Assembly (NCBI GenBank): GCA_016840825.1
Contig: JAEORN010000226.1
Location: forward strand, 1-9,943
Reading direction: 5' to 3'
Origin: Candidatus Thorarchaeota archaeon
GTDB lineage: Archaea > Asgardarchaeota > Thorarchaeia > Thorarchaeales > Thorarchaeaceae
Length of the DNA stretch: 9,943 nt
In this document: in pieces, positions 6,352-9,943 of the stretch
Layout of the letters: every line of letters begins with the position of its first letter
Position numbering within the stretch: the stretch's first letter is position 1
Notes under the pieces: model-generated
Told to the model about the DNA's origin: nothing
Databases searched by the model: none
Seen by the model: the letters and a program-made list of their open reading frames with translations, nothing else
Made by a program: the position numbers and the translations under genes

Positions 6352-6359
6352 GGAGGAGA
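6352..6359 (+). promoter_or_regulatory. Strong Shine-Dalgarno sequence that decides the TTG start of the UPF0182 gene
   Basis: GGAGGAGA is the best ribosome binding site in the window. Nine bases separate its GGAGG core from the TTG at 6366. The next in-frame ATG, at residue 22, would cut through the first membrane helix, so the TTG start is preferred. Confidence 0.65.
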
Positions 6360-6365
6360 ACCCCC

Positions 6366-9300
6366 TTGAAATATCTTAGAGCCCTGATTATACTGCTAAT
6401 TGCAGGAGCAGTTATTGGCATTTCTGCTATGATTTCCTATGGTTGGTATTTAGGCCAAGTGATATTTCAGAGTACATACAGCACAAAAGCAGGAGTGGAT
6501 TTCTGGGCTACTTGGACACTCGACAATAACATTTTCCTAGCATCCTTCATTTTGGCATTTCTAAGTAGTATGATTATGCTTCCTCAACGAAGCACACTAA
6601 TCACCTTTATGTCAACACTATCGCAAACTGGCCCTATTGTTCGAAGATTGGATCTTAGAACTGGACTCCTTTGGCGACTTTTCGAATTTGGAGGCTTTTT
6701 CCTATTCTACGCATCAACTGGTGGCTATTCCATCACTGGCCAGAATGTTGCTTTCCTAATGCTTCTTTCTCAACGTGGGTCAATATCAATCAATAGTAGC
6801 CAATTGACTCAGCTCTTTGCGCTCCCATTCTACGCTAACACTTCTGCTGATACAATAATCAGCTTAGTCCCTGCAATGGAAGCCTATCAACTATTCCTTG
6901 GCTTTGCCGCAACATTTCTCGTAGTAACGGCAGCTAGAATTCTTCTTAGCATGCTGACTGACATGATGAGTAAGAATAGGGATATCTATGTCATTATATC
7001 GAAAGCCCTATTCGCGCTTGCATTGATTGTTGTCCTAGAGATACTCAGTGTTCCAATGTGGACAGTCAATGCTGGGACATATCTCTCCTTCATTACGCTT
7101 ATTGTTGGTCTTGGTGCATCCATCTTCGGTGCTATCGCATTTTTGATCATGCGGCTTCGTAAGGGTGGGGTGCAACAAAGACAGCGAAGCAAGATTATCC
7201 AATTAGAGGAGGATCTTGCTCGCCTTCAGGGCGAGATGCAATCTGTACGAAAGGAATATGAGTCTGGAGCAATGACCATTGAAGATTACAAGAGACGGGT
7301 TTCGTTGCTGATGGAAGACCAAACGCATATCAGCAATGAACTTAGGCGACTTAAATTAGAGCGTCTTATTCCTTTCACAGGATCTCCTCGCAATTTTGCA
7401 ATACTATCTATTTTCCTCATAGGAATTGTAGTTCTCTTCCCAACTATCCAGACTCTCTATTATGCTATTCCAATGAACGGTGAACAATATACTGACTGGA
7501 AATTCAATACCGAAACATCAAAGGAGATTGCTATAACAAACTGGGCGGCTGGGCTTAGTGGTATGGATACTAAATTAATTGAGGATTTGACATCAAATGC
7601 AACACCTGAGAGTGAAGTTGAATTCCTTACGACGGTTCGGCAATGGGATCAAGAAGCCAGCTATCTGCGGATGAAGAATCAAATTGGGACAAACTGGATG
7701 CAGTTAGCTGACTCAGATATCGTTTTTTTGAAAAACCATGAGTATTGGATTGCGCCTCTTACCTTTGACTATGCAACGATAAGTACAAGCTTCATTGCCA
7801 AACACATATTCTATACTCATACTGAGGGGATGGTTGTTCTGGATGCCTATAGCGGCGATATTGTTGAGGGTAACAATCTCGTAGCTCTATTCAATCATTC
7901 CCAGGCAATTAACACCTATTATGGAGAAGGTGCAGGCTTCAAAGATGTCGCTTTTGTAAATGTCCCTGGTTATGATGAAGTTGGGGGGGATATCTACAAC
8001 GGTGTTCCAGACTATACACTAACAGGATTCGAATCTACATATTTCATGTTCACTTTAAGTCCAGAGGCATGGTCCTTCATGGGTAACAATATGGAGATGT
8101 TGGTCCAGCGTGATGCTGTTTCCAGGGTACAGAGCATCTTACTGCAGGGACTGACTGCTGATTCTGATCCATATATCGTCGTAGATCCATCTGGTAACTT
8201 GTTCTATGCAGTTTCAGTGTTTATTGATTATAGACTTTCTACGGGTTACGCTCATGAGAATTATATGCGCTTCATTGGAATCATCCTCGTTGATATTGAA
8301 GGGGGCGGTCTACAATTCTACACACCTCCTTCAACAAATACTACCTTCTTCATAGATAGTACGTACATGTCCTATTATGATTGGGAGGAATCCCCTGATT
8401 GGCTACAAAGTCAAACGAAATGGCCAGAAGACCTCTACGAGAGGCAGCTAGATGTTGCATACATCTACCATGTGAACAAAGCTGAAACATGGTTGTCAGG
8501 CAGTGAATTTCATCAGGCGCCAATTGACTCAGATACAAGATACATCATTGGTAGAATTGGGGGCGAGGAACGTTTCATTGCTATGCATAATGCGGAGTTC
8601 TATGAATCACAAGGGCGGAATCTTGCTGGATTGTATATCATGGGTTGTGGCCAGTATGACTTCGGACAGTTGACATTCTATAGTGCCGCGGTAGGTGGCG
8701 ATGCTGGTTATTCCACTCTACTGGGCCCGAATGCAGCCGTTCAGGCATTCGAAACTGATGACATAGTGAGAACTCAATTACAGCTATGGGGAGAGCATCG
8801 ATATGGGAACCGACTACTCTATCACCTCGGAGGAGATCTCTTCTTTGTGATTCCGGTATTTCTTGTAGTGGAAACATCCACTGAGGGAGTAATCCAGAAG
8901 CTTGGAGGAGTTGGGCTTGTAGATGCGCAAACTGGCGAACGGGTTACCTTAGGTACCAATGTTGTTGAGGCATATTATAGGATGTTTGGATTGCTGAACC
9001 AAACTGTAGTGGAGGAAGGTGAGGTTGGAATTGAAAGCGCAGTTCTAAGCCCACTGACCATAGATTCTGGTGATTATTCGAACTTGATATTGATGCTAAG
9101 GAACAATGATGTTGTCCATCACAATCTAACGGTTGAGATTACAGTAGCGGCAGGCAACTTCAGTATCTTCTGGCATGGGTCTACAATTGCACCAACAGTG
9201 AATCCTACAAACACAACTTTCTCACTTGATATTGGTTCACTTGGGGCTGGAGACCTTTATGGAACAACACCTAGGATTTATGCTACACTTCCAACTGGAA

Positions 9301-9389
9301 TCGTTTCCGCACAATATCTCATAGAGATCACCTTGAGAACAGAAGATGGGATTACAGACTCTGCAACCTTGATACTATCGGTCACATAA
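6366..9389 (+). CDS. UPF0182-family seven-helix membrane protein with coiled-coil insert and C-terminal beta-rich domain
   Basis: A very large membrane protein of unknown function. Predicted helices lie near residues 5-28, 54-72, 100-117, 173-197, 208-232, 239-262 and 344-367. Arg/Lys-rich loops (73-99, 198-206, 263-340) place the N-terminus inside and residues 368-1007 outside. The outer part holds UPF0182-like blocks: HEYWIAPLTFDY (458-469), IFYTHTEGMVV (481-491), NTYYGEG (516-522), DPYIVVDPSGNLFY (601-614), KWPEDLYERQ (685-694) followed by YIYHV, and GGDLFFVIPVFL (822-833). At least seven N-x-S/T sequons in the outer part suggest an S-layer-side glycoprotein. Two additions stand out: a charged coiled coil at about 270-335 on the cytoplasmic side, containing EYESGAMTIEDYKRRVSLL, which resembles SHOCT oligomerisation motifs; and a beta-strand-rich tail (about 885-1007), perhaps Ig-like. 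It starts 83 bases after the deformylase-like gene, so operon membership is uncertain. UPF0182 proteins are uncharacterised; family call is by block matching from memory. Confidence 0.82.
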   Translation: MKYLRALIILLIAGAVIGISAMISYGWYLGQVIFQSTYSTKAGVDFWATWTLDNNIFLASFILAFLSSMIMLPQRSTLITFMSTLSQTGPIVRRLDLRTGLLWRLFEFGGFFLFYASTGGYSITGQNVAFLMLLSQRGSISINSSQLTQLFALPFYANTSADTIISLVPAMEAYQLFLGFAATFLVVTAARILLSMLTDMMSKNRDIYVIISKALFALALIVVLEILSVPMWTVNAGTYLSFITLIVGLGASIFGAIAFLIMRLRKGGVQQRQRSKIIQLEEDLARLQGEMQSVRKEYESGAMTIEDYKRRVSLLMEDQTHISNELRRLKLERLIPFTGSPRNFAILSIFLIGIVVLFPTIQTLYYAIPMNGEQYTDWKFNTETSKEIAITNWAAGLSGMDTKLIEDLTSNATPESEVEFLTTVRQWDQEASYLRMKNQIGTNWMQLADSDIVFLKNHEYWIAPLTFDYATISTSFIAKHIFYTHTEGMVVLDAYSGDIVEGNNLVALFNHSQAINTYYGEGAGFKDVAFVNVPGYDEVGGDIYNGVPDYTLTGFESTYFMFTLSPEAWSFMGNNMEMLVQRDAVSRVQSILLQGLTADSDPYIVVDPSGNLFYAVSVFIDYRLSTGYAHENYMRFIGIILVDIEGGGLQFYTPPSTNTTFFIDSTYMSYYDWEESPDWLQSQTKWPEDLYERQLDVAYIYHVNKAETWLSGSEFHQAPIDSDTRYIIGRIGGEERFIAMHNAEFYESQGRNLAGLYIMGCGQYDFGQLTFYSAAVGGDAGYSTLLGPNAAVQAFETDDIVRTQLQLWGEHRYGNRLLYHLGGDLFFVIPVFLVVETSTEGVIQKLGGVGLVDAQTGERVTLGTNVVEAYYRMFGLLNQTVVEEGEVGIESAVLSPLTIDSGDYSNLILMLRNNDVVHHNLTVEITVAAGNFSIFWHGSTIAPTVNPTNTTFSLDIGSLGAGDLYGTTPRIYATLPTGIVSAQYLIEITLRTEDGITDSATLILSVT

Positions 9390-9512
9390 TCGAGAGAGAT
9401 CTCCTCATACTTGCTCATCTGTGGTCATATGCATAGATAGAGGACAGATCCAATTTCCCTTCGGCGAATCTAGATCCATTTAGGGGAATCACAAAGCACT
9501 CGAGAAGAGATT
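9390..9512. other. Convergent intergenic spacer with weak inverted repeats
   Basis: This 123-base gap lies between the stops of the UPF0182 gene (+) and the permease gene (-). It holds a possible long-loop stem, TTCCC at 9455-9459 with GGGAA at 9484-9488. A smaller hairpin, GAGAT / ATCTC at 9507-9511 and 9516-9520, overlaps the permease stop codon. Either could act in termination; neither has a clear T-run. No gene is seen. Confidence 0.3.
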
Positions 9513-9943
9513 TCAATCTCGGTCTTCTATTTCTTCTAACTCTGATGAAATCTCATTAGTTATGCGCCTCAAAGCTCTTGAGATTTTTTCTACTTCTTGC
9601 TCACCTGATGGCGTATCCTCTATAAAATAGAATATTGAACCTGCGAACATGGCAATAATCCCCAAAGCAATACTTACCGGTGATAGTGTGATTGTAATTG
9701 CTATGCATGAAACAGCACCGATGATTGGCGCAATCGGGCCTAATGGAATGCGAAAGTAGTTCCTGTGTGATTCGACCTTGCTCTCATCGCGGGTCAAGAC
9801 AATGGCACTCACATTAACAAAGAACATTGCAATCAGCATGGCCATGTTTACAAGTCCCAGAATCATGTCTAGATTGCCTATGAGGATGAACGCAAGAGAC
9901 ACAGCTGATCCCAAAAGAATCGAGTTTGTTGGCTGTCCATGTC
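9513..9943 (-). CDS. APC-superfamily amino acid permease, C-terminal part (5' end beyond the window)
   Basis: The frame is open to the window edge, giving about 142 C-terminal residues of a cation- or exchange-driven amino acid transporter in the cytoplasmic membrane. It opens with HGQPTNSILLGSAVSL, matching the segment before the late helices of APC transporters (HG-x-P-x-N). Two hydrophobic helices follow (SAVSLAFILIGNLDMILGL and the VNMAMLIAMFFVNVSAIVL region). Next comes a cytoplasmic loop with the family signature NYFRIPLGPIAPIIG, comparable to the YRxPLxPxxPxxG motif, and then two more helices (AVSCIAITITL and PVSIALGIIAMFAGSIFYFI). It closes with a charged, probably helical cytoplasmic tail of about 35 residues rich in Glu and Arg. 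The TTG at 9914 falls inside this frame and is not the start. The substrate cannot be told from this part. The gene converges on the UPF0182 gene. Confidence 0.88.
   Translation of the reverse strand, partial: HGQPTNSILLGSAVSLAFILIGNLDMILGLVNMAMLIAMFFVNVSAIVLTRDESKVESHRNYFRIPLGPIAPIIGAVSCIAITITLSPVSIALGIIAMFAGSIFYFIEDTPSGEQEVEKISRALRRITNEISSELEEIEDRD

Noticed and set aside
7722..7736. GTTTTTTTGAAAAAC: a slippery-looking T TTT TTG heptamer within a small palindrome, possible programmed frameshift or internal terminator
   Set aside because: The conserved UPF0182 block HEYWIAPLTF continues in the same frame immediately after it, so no frameshift is needed, and the gene runs on for over 500 codons.
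7983..7989. A run of seven G as a possible sequencing-error frameshift
   Set aside because: The reading frame and UPF0182-like blocks are continuous on both sides.
1..9943. tRNA, rRNA, CRISPR array, insertion sequence or integrase
   Set aside because: No cloverleaf, regular spaced repeats, transposase or recombinase motif was seen on either strand; nearly all bases are assigned to ordinary coding genes.

Overview
The window reads as a compact archaeal chromosome segment, probably from an Asgard-type archaeon. This lineage call is inferred from gene content: an archaeal-type phosphoglycerate mutase next to enolase, a small longin-like domain protein, an orphan MinD/ParA ATPase, and moderate A+T content. 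No tRNA, rRNA, CRISPR array, insertion sequence or phage gene was recognised. No gene-free stretch exceeds about 185 bases.

Left part (1-2240, + strand): the C-terminal three quarters of enolase, followed after three bases by a complete archaeal-type, cofactor-independent phosphoglycerate mutase. Together they catalyse 3-phosphoglycerate -> 2-phosphoglycerate -> phosphoenolpyruvate and look co-transcribed. A small inverted repeat separates them from convergent genes.

Middle left (2284-4156, - strand): a 274-residue cysteine-rich iron-sulfur protein with two C-terminal ferredoxin motifs and an unusual N-terminal cysteine region, and upstream of it a GalE-like NAD(P)-dependent sugar-nucleotide epimerase. 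A 183-base divergent spacer follows.

Middle right (4340-6282, + strand): a tight three-gene run. It encodes a MinD/ParA-type ATPase with a deviant Walker A motif; a protein with an N-terminal longin-like domain fused to a C-terminal helix-turn-helix, starting two bases after the ATPase stop; and a peptide-deformylase-family protein that keeps all metal and catalytic residues. This is the most interesting part of the window. It pairs a SIMIBI-class ATPase with a longin fold and places a deformylase homologue in a cell type whose translation is not expected to start with formylmethionine.

Right part (6366-9389, + strand): a 1007-residue membrane protein of the UPF0182 family starting at TTG behind a strong Shine-Dalgarno sequence. 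It has seven predicted membrane helices, a cytoplasmic coiled coil inserted before the last helix, a large exterior domain with many N-glycosylation sequons, and an extra C-terminal beta-rich domain. The window ends in the C-terminal part of a convergent APC-family amino acid permease (- strand).
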